Assembly (NCBI RefSeq): GCF_900102965.1
Contig: NZ_FNGM01000007.1
Span: forward strand, 135,689 to 199,688
Length of the DNA stretch: 64,000 bases
Direction of reading: 5' to 3'
DNA from: Paenibacillus jilunlii
Lineage (GTDB): Bacteria > Bacillota > Bacilli > Paenibacillales > Paenibacillaceae
In this document: positions 15,799-24,123 of the stretch, in pieces
Layout of the letters: every line of letters starts with the position of its first letter
Position numbering within the stretch: position 1 is the stretch's first letter
Program-made: the position numbers and the translations under genes
Notes under the pieces: generated by a model
Told to the model about the DNA's origin: nothing
The model's database searches: none
What the model saw: the letters and a program-made list of their open reading frames with translations, nothing else

Positions 15799-16272
15799 TC
15801 ATGGAGAGCCTAGCGGAATGGCATGATGCTGTTCAAACAAGTTGCTTATCGCTTGCCGGTGCTGCTCTTCCTCCAGGGTTACAATGACAATAATATGTTC
15901 CTTGCCTGCATGGCGGGCGTAGACTATCGCATCCTCCTGCGGAATTCCGATGCTGATCAGACTGACGGCAAGTCCATCCCCCTCCAGATCCGCTCCTGCC
16001 AGCTTCCGGGCTGCCGGACCGGCTGCAACCGCTGTATCAGGCAGCATTTCCAGCCCGACACCCAGCGCTTTGGCGGTTCCGAACAAGCCTTCATTCCCCT
16101 CGCCGGATTCTGTGCGGCCAATCCCTGTATCGTGGCTGATCATCTTCAGCGTATTCTTTTCCTTCGTCACCACCGAAATCTGCTTCGGCTTGATTCCCTG
16201 TTCCCGGACAGCCTCAATCGCCAATGCAGCGTCGCCCGGATGGCCAAAAATCCCCACAACCAGTATCGTCAT
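15799..16272 (-). CDS. Conserved hypothetical protein, possibly YflT/general-stress-like
   Basis: A 157-residue soluble protein. The first strand-turn MTILVVGIFGHPGDAALAIEAVREQGI resembles the opening of general-stress (YflT, GsiB-neighbour) domains, in which a ferredoxin-like fold precedes a glycine- and alanine-rich segment; here GLFGTAKALGVGLEMLPDTA is at about 63-82. A second half (IGIPQEDAIVYARHAGKEHIIVIV, then VTLEEEQHRQAISNLFEQH) supports that comparison. No catalytic motif is visible. The ATG at 16272 has AGGAGG 8 bp upstream. It stands alone between convergent and divergent neighbours. The family assignment is weak. Confidence 0.6.
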   Translation of the reverse strand: MTILVVGIFGHPGDAALAIEAVREQGIKPKQISVVTKEKNTLKMISHDTGIGRTESGEGNEGLFGTAKALGVGLEMLPDTAVAAGPAARKLAGADLEGDGLAVSLISIGIPQEDAIVYARHAGKEHIIVIVTLEEEQHRQAISNLFEQHHAIPLGSP

Positions 16273-16435
16273 CACTCATTCCTCCTGTTAAAGCGATATT
16301 AACCTCAGCTTCCCGCGGCTAACCAGAGAAATCCTAAGTTTGGGACAAGCGATATCTGAATCATTCTCGCAAAATCCGGTTATAAAGATAGAATCGATAC
16401 ATATTGCTATAATTGAGAGATCAGGGGGTGCTGCA

Positions 16436-17551
16436 ATGCTGCAAAGCAAATATTTTAGGACATGTCTGGCCATTATCGCTTTTTTGACAATTCTATATCT
16501 GGGCTCCAAAGTCGTTTTTTTGATTACACCATTGGTAGCTATTTTCAATCTGCTGCTTGTGCCAATGATGCTGTCAGGCTTTATGTATTATTTGTTGCGT
16601 CCGCTCGTCAATTTCCTGGAGAGCAAGAAACTGAACCGCATGCTGTCCATTCTGCTGATCTATGTCGTGTTCATAGGATTGTTTGTCCTCTTCTGGGTGC
16701 TGGTCTGGCCAACGCTGCGCGAGCAAATCCAGAATTTTATCGACAATACTCCTTATCTTGTAGAGGGGATCCAGGAACAGTTCAATAAGCTGCAGAGCGA
16801 CCCATACTTTTCCCGCTTCTTCAAGGGGGATGCCGATCTGTCAGCACGGATATCGGGTTACTTGAGCGATACTATCACCTGGGTGACCAATTCCATGTCC
16901 AATCTGATCAGTGTGGTATCAAGCATTGTAGTGGTCATTGCTACTCTGCCTATTATTCTGTACTACATGCTGAAGGATGGACATAAGCTCTCCCCCATCC
17001 TGCTCAGCCTGGTGCCAAGAAAATACCGCAAGGAAGGGCAGGATATGCTGCAGGATATCGACAGTGCGCTCAGCGGATTCATTGTTACAAGAGTGCTGCT
17101 GAACGTGGTGCTGGGGGCCATGCTCTATATCGGTTTCCTGATTATCGGACTGCCTTATTCCCTGATGCTTGCCATCATATCTATCCCGCTTAATTTCATT
17201 CCGTATGTCGGCTCGCTCCTGGCTGCTGTTCCCGTTGTGATCGTGGGTTTTATAGAGTCCCCTACGATGGCTATCTGGTCGGTGGTGATTATAGTCATCG
17301 CCCAGCAGATTCAGGATAATGTGCTTTCTCCGATTATTTATGGAAAATCACTGGATGTGCATCCGCTGACTACTGTAGTGCTGGTGCTGGTGGGGGGCGA
17401 TTTCTATGGGATCATCGGCGTGTTAATCGCGCTTCCGGTCTATATGATCCTCAAAATCATTTTCCTGCATATTTACGAGATTATCATCGCCGAGCGTGTG
17501 GAAGAGGTTACGGTTGTCAAAGATGAGCAGAATCTGACTCAGGACAGCTAA
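16436..17551 (+). CDS. AI-2E family transporter
   Basis: A 371-residue polytopic membrane protein of the AI-2E/YdgG (PerM) family. Hydrophobic segments lie near 9-28, 35-55, 65-90, 150-180, 215-240, 242-275, 280-305 and 315-345. The family hallmark appears as NFIPYVGSLLAAVPVVIVGF near 258, with the conserved long soluble segment between helices three and four. Members export various substrates including sodium/proton and possibly autoinducer-2, so the cargo is unknown. I start at the ATG at 16436: AGGGGGTG precedes it and a TATAAT box lies at 16408-16413. The open frame reaches 32 codons farther but would begin before the promoter. Confidence 0.88.
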   Translation: MLQSKYFRTCLAIIAFLTILYLGSKVVFLITPLVAIFNLLLVPMMLSGFMYYLLRPLVNFLESKKLNRMLSILLIYVVFIGLFVLFWVLVWPTLREQIQNFIDNTPYLVEGIQEQFNKLQSDPYFSRFFKGDADLSARISGYLSDTITWVTNSMSNLISVVSSIVVVIATLPIILYYMLKDGHKLSPILLSLVPRKYRKEGQDMLQDIDSALSGFIVTRVLLNVVLGAMLYIGFLIIGLPYSLMLAIISIPLNFIPYVGSLLAAVPVVIVGFIESPTMAIWSVVIIVIAQQIQDNVLSPIIYGKSLDVHPLTTVVLVLVGGDFYGIIGVLIALPVYMILKIIFLHIYEIIIAERVEEVTVVKDEQNLTQDS

Positions 17552-17567
17552 GTTTATACTACCAATA

Positions 17568-17630
17568 TAGCCCTACAAAGTGGAGCCATTGCATTGAAGC
17601 TGATTCCTTTCGGGGACCCGATAGATACTG
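17568..17630. repeat. Family D intergenic repeat, copy 2
   Basis: CCCTACAAAGTGGAGCCATT and the following GCATTGAAGCTGATTC align with 11239-11274. It lies between the AI-2E transporter stop and its terminator. Confidence 0.5.
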
Positions 17631-17632
17631 TT

Positions 17633-17676
17633 AAAAAAAGACGCAAGCCTCTCTCATGGAGAAGCCTGCGTCTTTT
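17633..17676. terminator. Bidirectional terminator
   Basis: GACGCAAGCCTCTC pairs with GAGAAGCCTGCGTC, flanked by A and T runs on both sides. It separates convergent genes. Confidence 0.85.
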
Positions 17677-17690
17677 GCTGCCGGAACCGG

Positions 17691-18095
17691 TCAGCCCCGG
17701 AGGGAACGTACTACAAAGACATGGCTGCCTTTCAGCAGATTCTGTCCATCCTTCAACGTAACGGAGCCCTTGGTATGTGAAACAATCGTTGTATTGTAAG
17801 CAATCAGCTCATCGCCCTTCCAGACGGTTACTGCCGATTTAAAATAGACTGCATTGTCGAACTGCTGGCGTTCTCTCATGACGTATCCGACAGCATGCAG
17901 CGTCGGGGCCAGGGCTCTTTCCTTGGGGGCCAGAGCCTTGATGAATACAATGTCATGAAAGGGCACCGCGATTTCCTGATGGCCAATTACAGCCACCGAA
18001 GCCGCCGGGTCCCATTTGCGCAAAACACCTTTTATGATCGTGTAGGGTTCTTCGCCGCAGTACATAATAACGGGCCTGCCTACCCAATGCTTCAT
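17691..18095 (-). CDS. Hypothetical protein downstream of ung
   Basis: A 134-residue protein of unknown function with no membrane segment. The N-terminal half (GRPVIMYCGEEPYTIIKGVLRKWDP) looks like a small beta-barrel. The C-terminal half (AYNTTIVSHTKGSVTLKDGQNLL) repeats a similar strand pattern, so an Hfq/Sm- or SH3-like duplicated barrel is possible but unproven. The ATG follows the ung stop codon by 31 bp and it is probably cotranscribed with ung. Confidence 0.65.
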   Translation of the reverse strand: MKHWVGRPVIMYCGEEPYTIIKGVLRKWDPAASVAVIGHQEIAVPFHDIVFIKALAPKERALAPTLHAVGYVMRERQQFDNAVYFKSAVTVWKGDELIAYNTTIVSHTKGSVTLKDGQNLLKGSHVFVVRSLRG

Positions 18096-18126
18096 GGCCC
18101 CACCCCCTTTGCTGTCTCTGAGCTGA

Positions 18127-18795
18127 CTATATATTCGGTATGGACCAGTCTATTCCCTGTAAGCCATGCGACTCCAGATACTGGTTGGCCCGGGAAAACG
18201 GCCGGCTGCCCAGAAATCCCCGGTGCGCCGAGAATGGGCTGGGATGCGGAGACTGGATCACCAGGTGGCGGCTGCGGTCGATATATGCCCCTTTTTGCTG
18301 GGCATGGCTGCCCCACAGGATAAAAACCAGAGGCTCCTGCCGCTCATTCAGCTTCTCCATCACCGCATCGGTGAAAGTCTCCCAACCGAGCCCTTTATGG
18401 GAGTTCGGCTGGCCTTCCCGGACAGTCAGTACAGCATTCAGCAGCAGCACCCCTTCCTCAGCCCAATGCATCAGCGATCCGTGGTTCGGAATAGAAACAC
18501 CCATGTCTTCATGCAGTTCTGTGTAGATATTGCGCAGGGAAGGCGGTATCCGCACTCCCGGTTTGACCGAGAAGCTGAGTCCATGTGCCTGTCCTGCTCC
18601 ATGATAGGGGTCCTGCCCCAGAATAACTACCCGTGTTCTGTTGTATGGCGTCAGCTTAAGCGCCGAGAACAGTTCCTCCTTGGGCGGGTAGACCGTGTAT
18701 TGCTTGTACTCCCGTGCCAGTGCATAGCGCAGCTCCTGAAAATAGGACTTCTGCGTTTCTTCCTGCAGGATCTCATCCCAATCGTTGCCGAACAT
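18127..18795 (-). CDS. ung: Uracil-DNA glycosylase
   Basis: A 222-residue family 1 UDG that removes uracil from DNA. The water-activating motif GQDPYHG (60-66, Asp62) and the leucine-loop motif HPSPFSAHRGFLG (near 183-195) are intact. VFILWGSHAQ provides the preceding strand. Length is normal. An unannotated 134-residue gene follows at 31 bp. Nothing odd is seen. Confidence 0.97.
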   Translation of the reverse strand: MFGNDWDEILQEETQKSYFQELRYALAREYKQYTVYPPKEELFSALKLTPYNRTRVVILGQDPYHGAGQAHGLSFSVKPGVRIPPSLRNIYTELHEDMGVSIPNHGSLMHWAEEGVLLLNAVLTVREGQPNSHKGLGWETFTDAVMEKLNERQEPLVFILWGSHAQQKGAYIDRSRHLVIQSPHPSPFSAHRGFLGSRPFSRANQYLESHGLQGIDWSIPNI

Positions 18796-18874
18796 CTCCG
18801 TTCTCCTTCCGCTCCCATGCGTGTTATTCAGTCATTACCTGTTATTACCCAAAATATATCCGGCTCCCGGCAGA

Positions 18875-19537
18875 TTATTTGCGCCCGTAATCAGCCTTAA
18901 TCTCGCCCCACTCTTTGGTCTGCCACTTGAGAATCTTGTTGTTGTATGTATTCGTCTGCAGCCAGCGTTCCGCGCGGTCGATCAGCGTCCAGATTTCCTC
19001 TGTGGAAGCATCGCGCGGCAGCGTGGTAGCCACCTTCTTCTGCTTGACCCATTTCATGGCATTCACAGAATCGCTGTAGATCGTCCGGCTGCTGCCCTCT
19101 TTCTTCAGCAGGGCCAGCGCATGGACGATCGCCAGGAACTCGCCAAGATTATTGGTGCCTTTGGAAATAGGTCCGCAGGAAAAGATAATGTCTCCGGTCT
19201 GTGTATCCACACCCTTATATTCCACAGGCCCTGGGTTGCCCCGCGTCCCCACATCCACGGAAATGCTGTCATACTCAATTTCTGCCGGGGTTGCTGCGGC
19301 TGTGCTGCGCTTATAGGAGCTTGCCGGTTTGCTTTTGCCTGCTCCTGATGCGGCTGCTCCGCTTCCCCAATTGCCCTTCCAGCCAGCCTTGAAGGCAGCA
19401 GCCGCCGCGGCCCTGGATTCATAGGATTTATATTTTGCCCCCGTATAATGATCCGTCTGTGCCTGGCATTCCGCCCATGTTCCGTATACACCGGGCTTCT
19501 TGCCCTCCCAGACCACATAATATTTCTGCTTAGCGAT
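18875..19537 (-). CDS. Viroplasmin-type ribonuclease H with apparent ATC start
   Basis: A 220-residue RNase H. The N-terminal VVWEGKKPGVYGTWAECQ and YKSYESRAAAAAAF form the caulimovirus-viroplasmin/RNase HI hybrid-binding domain. The catalytic domain from about 85 has VDVGTRGNPGPVEY, LGEFLAIVHAL and IYSDSVNAMKW for the acidic residues. The family normally begins MAKQKYYVVWEGKK. Here the codon before Ala-Lys-Gln-Lys is ATC at 19537, preceded by AAGGGGAAG at proper distance, and there is no in-frame ATG upstream before a TGA. A GTG at 19516 could start a protein shorter by seven residues but has no ribosome site. Confidence 0.85.
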   Translation of the reverse strand: MAKQKYYVVWEGKKPGVYGTWAECQAQTDHYTGAKYKSYESRAAAAAAFKAGWKGNWGSGAAASGAGKSKPASSYKRSTAAATPAEIEYDSISVDVGTRGNPGPVEYKGVDTQTGDIIFSCGPISKGTNNLGEFLAIVHALALLKKEGSSRTIYSDSVNAMKWVKQKKVATTLPRDASTEEIWTLIDRAERWLQTNTYNNKILKWQTKEWGEIKADYGRK

Positions 19538-19691
19538 TGTGATCTTCCCCTTCCAGCCTCAATTGCGAGGTCAAAAGAATATTGTAATCCAAACGGCAGC
19601 GAGTTTGAAGTCCTAAATAACGAGGCCCGCAGCCGCCGCATATTTCAGCGGATAATAACCCGGCTGCAGGTTCATAATATACCCACGGAAA

Positions 19692-20267
19692 TTAGTCCAG
19701 GACCGCAAGTGTAGTATCGGCAATCCGCTGCAGCTTGCTTGGATCCGGGCTCGATTTGACCATAACCCGAAGTCCCACCAGCGCATTATGCAGGAATACC
19801 GCAAGGTCAGCCGCCCGGAGATGTTCAGATATTTCTCCGCTTGCTTGCCCGTGGGTTATCAGTTGTTCCAGCAGCCGCTCAGTATTCAGAAAAGCATCGT
19901 TTACTTTGGAGGTGGCCTCCGGGTCATGATTGGCCAGTTCAACCGCAGTGTTCACCAGGAGGCAGCCTGCGGGCTCCGTGTCCTGCCTATGGATGATCAT
20001 ATCGAACAGCAGCCGGATGGCTTCTTTGGCGGAATCCACGCCTTCTACGCGCCCTTCCATTCTGCTGACAGTCATCTCTGCAAAACGTTCCATGGATTTT
20101 ATATATAAAGTATGCTTATCACCAAAAGTATCGTACATGCTCCGCTTGTGAATGCCCATGCCGGCAACCAGATCCTGCATCGAGGTTTTCTCATAGCCCT
20201 GCTGCCAAAAAACATTCATTGCTTTGCCCAGCACGTTGTCGACATCAAACTCTTTGCTTCTTGCCAT
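19692..20267 (-). CDS. TetR family transcriptional regulator
   Basis: A 191-residue TetR/AcrR-type repressor. Residues 6-52 form the HTH domain with TSMQDLVAGMGIHKRSMYDT and FGDKHTLY. The rest is an alpha-helical ligand domain with TAVELANHDPEATSKVNDAF, which resembles the TetR_C group of YjdC/AcrR-like regulators. Two adjacent ATGs exist; 20267 has the better spacing from AAGGAG. A divergent lipoprotein gene starts 77 bp away. Between them lies a 22-bp palindrome (20298-20319), so the regulator probably controls itself and the lipoprotein. Confidence 0.88.
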   Translation of the reverse strand: MARSKEFDVDNVLGKAMNVFWQQGYEKTSMQDLVAGMGIHKRSMYDTFGDKHTLYIKSMERFAEMTVSRMEGRVEGVDSAKEAIRLLFDMIIHRQDTEPAGCLLVNTAVELANHDPEATSKVNDAFLNTERLLEQLITHGQASGEISEHLRAADLAVFLHNALVGLRVMVKSSPDPSKLQRIADTTLAVLD

Positions 20268-20297
20268 CATCAAGCTCCTTTCTGCCTCTATTTTATC

Positions 20298-20319
20298 ATT
20301 TATAGAACGTTCGGTAAAT
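20298..20319. promoter_or_regulatory. Candidate TetR operator
   Basis: A 22-bp palindrome with two mismatched pairs centred on GAACGTTC (20305-20312), between the divergent tetR and lipoprotein genes. Confidence 0.6.
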
Positions 20320-20343
20320 ATTAACCAGAAGGAGGATATTCAC

Positions 20344-20907
20344 ATGAAAAAGCTTGCAGCCTTAGCGGCGATATTCGTTCTGACCTTGCTTGTCGGATGC
20401 GGCAACTCAGCGGACAACAATAACACGGCAGGCACAAATACGCCGGCAAACAACGGGAACGCCAGCAATGCCACCGCCGCACCGGATGCTGTAACCTCGG
20501 CTTCCGTGGTTGACAACGGCGAGGATTTCAAAAAGGCGATCAGCAAAGAGGGCACCTGGATTGCCGCCACACTGAAGGATCTGACCTTTACGGAGGATCT
20601 TGTCGTCGAAGGAGAGTTCAGCAACAAGGGTGAACCCGCACGCAAGATCGCGCTGTACACGCAGGATGCGGATCACAATATCACCAACTCCTTTAGACTG
20701 ACGGCTCCCAAAATTACGATTAAAAGTGAAAATACCCAAATTCAGGGCGGCACTTTTGTTGGTGATGTCTATGTGCAAGCGAACGGCTTCAAAGTGGTGA
20801 ATGCCACCATCGAGGGCAATGTCTATTTCTCCGATGATAAATACCAGGCCACCTACAGTGCGTCGGACCAGGGCAAAGTAACAGGTGTAACCGAAGTCAA
20901 AAAATAA
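20344..20907 (+). CDS. Putative lipoprotein
   Basis: A 187-residue secreted lipoprotein. A lysine start, a hydrophobic core and the lipobox LLVGC (Cys19) are followed by an Asn/Thr/Ala-rich flexible linker (20-55). The mature domain is rich in beta-strands with repeated TI..GTFVGDVYVQANGF and ATIEGNVYFSDDKY units, like a short right-handed beta-helix. It has no known function. The ATG at 20344 has AAGGAGG at 9 bp. It diverges from the TetR gene across a palindrome. A long hairpin without a T-run follows the stop. Confidence 0.75.
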   Translation: MKKLAALAAIFVLTLLVGCGNSADNNNTAGTNTPANNGNASNATAAPDAVTSASVVDNGEDFKKAISKEGTWIAATLKDLTFTEDLVVEGEFSNKGEPARKIALYTQDADHNITNSFRLTAPKITIKSENTQIQGGTFVGDVYVQANGFKVVNATIEGNVYFSDDKYQATYSASDQGKVTGVTEVKK

Positions 20908-20917
20908 TTACGGATTA

Positions 20918-20970
20918 CCGCAAAGGTGCTTCCCTTACGGCTTGAATGCCGGGGAAGCACCTCTTTGCGG
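20918..20970. repeat. Long hairpin after the lipoprotein gene, no T-run
   Basis: CCGCAAAGGTGCTTCCC (20918-20934) pairs with 20952-20970 apart from a 2-nt bulge. There is no T-run, so it is a weak terminator candidate or an mRNA-stabilising stem. Confidence 0.5.
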
Positions 20971-20993
20971 GTTAGGGGAGAAAAGAGGCTATC

Positions 20994-22031
20994 ATGCATA
21001 TTTCATTCCGCAGGCTTATGCTTGTAACTCCGCTGCTTGCCCTGTTTTCGTGCAGCTGGCCAGAGGATAAGACGCAGCTGCCGCAGTATCGGATTCAGTC
21101 CGGACAGGATCTGACCATTCTGACTACAACAGACACACACTACTTGTCCAAAAGCCTGACCGACTATGGCCCGGCCTTCACCCAATTTCTCGCCGCCGGG
21201 GACGGGAAGCAGCTAGGCTACAGCGAAGAACTTATCGGTGCACTCGCCAACGATATTGCCATCCGGAAGCCGGATGCCGTTATCATCAGCGGGGACCTCA
21301 GCAATAACGGAGAGAAACGCAGCCATCAGGATCTGGCGAAGCATCTGAAAGCCATTGAGCAGGATACGGGGACACGGGTCTACGTCATCCCCGGCAATCA
21401 CGACATCCTGAATCCATGGGCCCGCAAATTCAAGGGCCAACGGAGGTATCGGGCGGACAATGTTACTCCGCAGAAATTCCGCAACCTCTATCAAGATTTC
21501 GGGTATGACGAAGCTTTGCTGGAGGATCGGGATTCCCTGAGTTATCTGGCAGCTCCCTCCGGCGACTTGTGGCTTCTCATGCTGGATACCAGCCAATACA
21601 CCAATAACAAGCAACTTGGACATCCTCAGTTGGACGGAAGAGTAGCAGCCTCGACGCTGCAGTGGATCGATGAATGCGGCAAGCTGGCGGCAGACAGCGG
21701 CGCGCAGATCGTGGCGGTCATGCATCACAGTCTGCTGGATCACAGTGAGTTCATTCAGAAAGGCTTCACAGTCAATGATAATGCCGGGGTGATCGAAGCC
21801 CTGACAAGAAACGGTATTAACACTGCCCTCAGCGGCCATATTCACATCCAGGACATCAGTAAAAGCAGCAGGAACGATAGCAGCATATACGACATCGCAA
21901 ACAGCGCCCTATCCGTATATCCCCATCAGTACGGCATGCTGCACTATTCCTCTGCGGATCATGCCTTGGACTACAACACCTTCAAGCTGGACCTGGAGAT
22001 GTGGGCGCAAGCGACCAGGCTGCACAGATGA
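20994..22031 (+). CDS. Lipoprotein metallophosphoesterase
   Basis: A 345-residue calcineurin-like phosphoesterase, probably anchored outside the membrane: a basic N-terminus and hydrophobic stretch end in LFSC (Cys20). The dimetal motifs occur in order: TDTHY (about 47), SGDLSNNGE (about 102), PGNHD (about 129), MHHSL (about 244) and GHIH (about 284). Substrate unknown; relatives include cyclic-nucleotide and phospholipid phosphodiesterases. It lies 86 bp after the preceding lipoprotein gene on the same strand and may be cotranscribed past the hairpin at 20918-20970. Confidence 0.85.
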   Translation: MHISFRRLMLVTPLLALFSCSWPEDKTQLPQYRIQSGQDLTILTTTDTHYLSKSLTDYGPAFTQFLAAGDGKQLGYSEELIGALANDIAIRKPDAVIISGDLSNNGEKRSHQDLAKHLKAIEQDTGTRVYVIPGNHDILNPWARKFKGQRRYRADNVTPQKFRNLYQDFGYDEALLEDRDSLSYLAAPSGDLWLLMLDTSQYTNNKQLGHPQLDGRVAASTLQWIDECGKLAADSGAQIVAVMHHSLLDHSEFIQKGFTVNDNAGVIEALTRNGINTALSGHIHIQDISKSSRNDSSIYDIANSALSVYPHQYGMLHYSSADHALDYNTFKLDLEMWAQATRLHR

Positions 22032-22356
22032 GAACCTGCTGCACTAGGGAATCTACACGGGCAGAAATTTCAGGAAGCGTTCCGCTACGCAGGCTAGCGC
22101 TAGCTCGCTGACATTCTTGCTGAATTAAGCTGGAGTATCTAGTGAAATGGGAATTTGAACTTGCAGAGTTGAATTTCCAGGTGTCTTTATGCAAAAATGC
22201 ATGTTGCTCCCCCTTCACAAAGATCAATTTTTCTTAATCAACAACTGCATATAGAGCTTGCGGAGCGGTAGTCGTAATGTTTAAGAACAGTGGATTGCGT
22301 TTAAGTTAGGGCGGTAGGTACACTTCTGCTGAAGCGCTAAGGAGGATGAGGATTCA
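22032..22356. other. 325-bp intergenic region before the Mn catalase
   Basis: No gene is supported. The only structure seen is the palindrome GCTAGCGCTAGC near 22092. No convincing promoter or PerR-type box was found by eye. Confidence 0.4.
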
Positions 22357-23259
22357 ATGTTCAAACGCATGGATGAGATCATGATCGAGATTCCCGATGT
22401 CGAGAAGCCGGACCCTAATGCCGCAGCCGCCGTACAAGAACTGCTTGGAGGAAAATTCGGCGAGATGTCCACACTTAACAATTATCTCTATCAATCTTTT
22501 AACTTCCGTTCCAAAGACAAGCTGAAGCCCTTCTACGATCTGGTAATGAGTATAACGGCCGAGGAGCTGGGCCATGTCGAGCTGGTATCGCATGCGGTGA
22601 ATAAATGCCTCAGAGGCTCAACAGCATACAAGGAACCGGACTCCACCCCACTGGATGCTGTAAAAGATGCCCGGCTGTCCTATCACTTCCTGGCCGGAGC
22701 CCAGGGGGCGATGCCGTTCGATTCCATGGGCAATCCATGGACCGGGGCCAATGTGTTCAACAGCGGTAACCTGGTGGAGGATCTGCTGCATAACTTCTTC
22801 CTGGAATGCGGAGCAAGAACACACAAAATGAAGGTCTATGAAATGACCGACCATCCGGCTGCACGGGCGGTCGTCGGTTTCCTGCTCGTCCGCGGCGGCG
22901 TCCATGTGGTGGCCTATGCCAAAGCGCTGGAGATTGCAACGGGCGTCAACGTCACCAAGCTGGTGCCTATCCCTTCCCTCAGCAACAAGTCTTTTACCGA
23001 AGCAGCCAAATATGAAGAAAAAGGGGTGCACACCAAACTGTACACTTGGAGCGACAATGACTTCAGCTCCATTGACCAGATCTGGAAGGGCACCCATCCT
23101 GAAGACGGCCTTCCGCTGGAAGTGATTCAAGGGGCGCCTGAAGGCGTACCTATCCCTGAAGCGCCAGAATCCAAGGAAGAGTTCGCACCGGGCATTTCCG
23201 CCGAGGAATTCAAGGAAATTGCCAAACGCCTCAAGATGGCAGGAAATATAAAAGATTAG
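22357..23259 (+). CDS. Manganese catalase
   Basis: A 300-residue non-haem catalase that converts hydrogen peroxide to water and oxygen with a dimanganese centre. The four-helix bundle carries the ligand pattern in GEMSTLNNYLYQSF, TAEELGHVELVSHAVN (about 68-83) and a later RGGVHVVAYAKALE that supplies further Glu/His residues. The tail (after 260) is the usual acidic and proline-containing extension. AAGGAGGATG lies before the ATG. It is monocistronic with a terminator at 23348. It is common in Paenibacillus and Bacillus and may be spore-associated in relatives (CotJC, YdbD). Confidence 0.92.
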   Translation: MFKRMDEIMIEIPDVEKPDPNAAAAVQELLGGKFGEMSTLNNYLYQSFNFRSKDKLKPFYDLVMSITAEELGHVELVSHAVNKCLRGSTAYKEPDSTPLDAVKDARLSYHFLAGAQGAMPFDSMGNPWTGANVFNSGNLVEDLLHNFFLECGARTHKMKVYEMTDHPAARAVVGFLLVRGGVHVVAYAKALEIATGVNVTKLVPIPSLSNKSFTEAAKYEEKGVHTKLYTWSDNDFSSIDQIWKGTHPEDGLPLEVIQGAPEGVPIPEAPESKEEFAPGISAEEFKEIAKRLKMAGNIKD

Positions 23260-23347
23260 GCCAGCATGAGTATAACGGTTAGTCTGATATGGGCAAGCAG
23301 AAGCAGCCTCGCATTCATTTAATAAAACGGCACTGGTTCAGCCAATG

Positions 23348-23389
23348 AAAACGGCTGCGCCGTCCTTAACTGGACAGCGCAGCCGTTTT
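23348..23389. terminator. Bidirectional terminator after the Mn catalase
   Basis: AAAACGGCTGCGC pairs perfectly with GCGCAGCCGTTTT across a 16-nt loop; it separates convergent genes. The stem sequence recurs almost unchanged at 41959-41995. Confidence 0.8.
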
Positions 23390-23396
23390 GGTCCGA

Positions 23397-23948
23397 TTAA
23401 TCATACCCGCCAACCGATTCAGGAAGCGCCTGATATTCGGGCTTGCTCTGGACCAGCTTCACAATCTGGTCCCGCAGTTTCTGCAGCTTCCTGGCATCCG
23501 GAGTGGTTTGGCAATACTCTCCGCTCCAATTTAACGCCTTCTGCTCGCTATTGACCCGAATGATCCAGTATTCCTCATCATAGGGGATCTGCCTGCAGCT
23601 TTTGTCCGCAATCTCCAGCTCCATACCACCCAGTACATTCATCTCACGCATCTGCCGGTAAATCTTACTCCTTTCAGCATCCGTCAGCCTGAGCTTTGCT
23701 GTAGCAGAACCCTTGGAAATCAAATCCTTCGTTACCGTGCCCTTAAAGGTATTGATCTCATTCTTAGCAGTAATCCCATAACGCACAGAAAATGCAAAAT
23801 CCTCAGGCATCTGTTCCGGCATATTTACAGCCTCCGCAGACGGCTCGGGCTGCAAGGCGGGAGCAGAATGCTCTATATCTTCACAGCCTGCAAGTAAAAT
23901 CACCAAAAAGGACATCAGCAGATCCGGATAAGCTAGCAGTTTGTTCAC
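23397..23948 (-). CDS. Hypothetical lipoprotein
   Basis: About 183 residues with a signal peptide ending in the lipobox LLAGC (Cys22). The mature part is predicted soluble. It holds a mixed alpha/beta domain with LTDAERSKIYRQMREMNVLG and a Cys pair (CRQIPYDEEYWIIRVN and GEYCQTTP) that could form a disulfide outside the cell. I do not recognise the family. The GTG at 23948 is preferred because AGAAGGG lies 6 bp upstream; TTG at 23954 abuts that site. It runs convergent with the catalase gene. Confidence 0.7.
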   Translation of the reverse strand: MNKLLAYPDLLMSFLVILLAGCEDIEHSAPALQPEPSAEAVNMPEQMPEDFAFSVRYGITAKNEINTFKGTVTKDLISKGSATAKLRLTDAERSKIYRQMREMNVLGGMELEIADKSCRQIPYDEEYWIIRVNSEQKALNWSGEYCQTTPDARKLQKLRDQIVKLVQSKPEYQALPESVGGYD

Positions 23949-24123
23949 GGTCAACCCTTCTCACTTAGCTTTAGAATCAAGTAGACATTCGTATCATGGG
24001 GTACACCGCCCGGCACCGAGGCTTCATTCGCAGAAAGTACTACAGCGCTGAAACGGTTCAGGTCCAACAATTCATAGCTCCTCCCAGATCCGCAGCATTG
24101 GAGGCAGCAGAGTCTGCTGCTTA

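Noticed and set aside
22618..23130. Long minus-strand open frame opposite the Mn catalase
   Set aside because: It is antisense to a clear gene with strong family motifs and has no recognisable protein signature.
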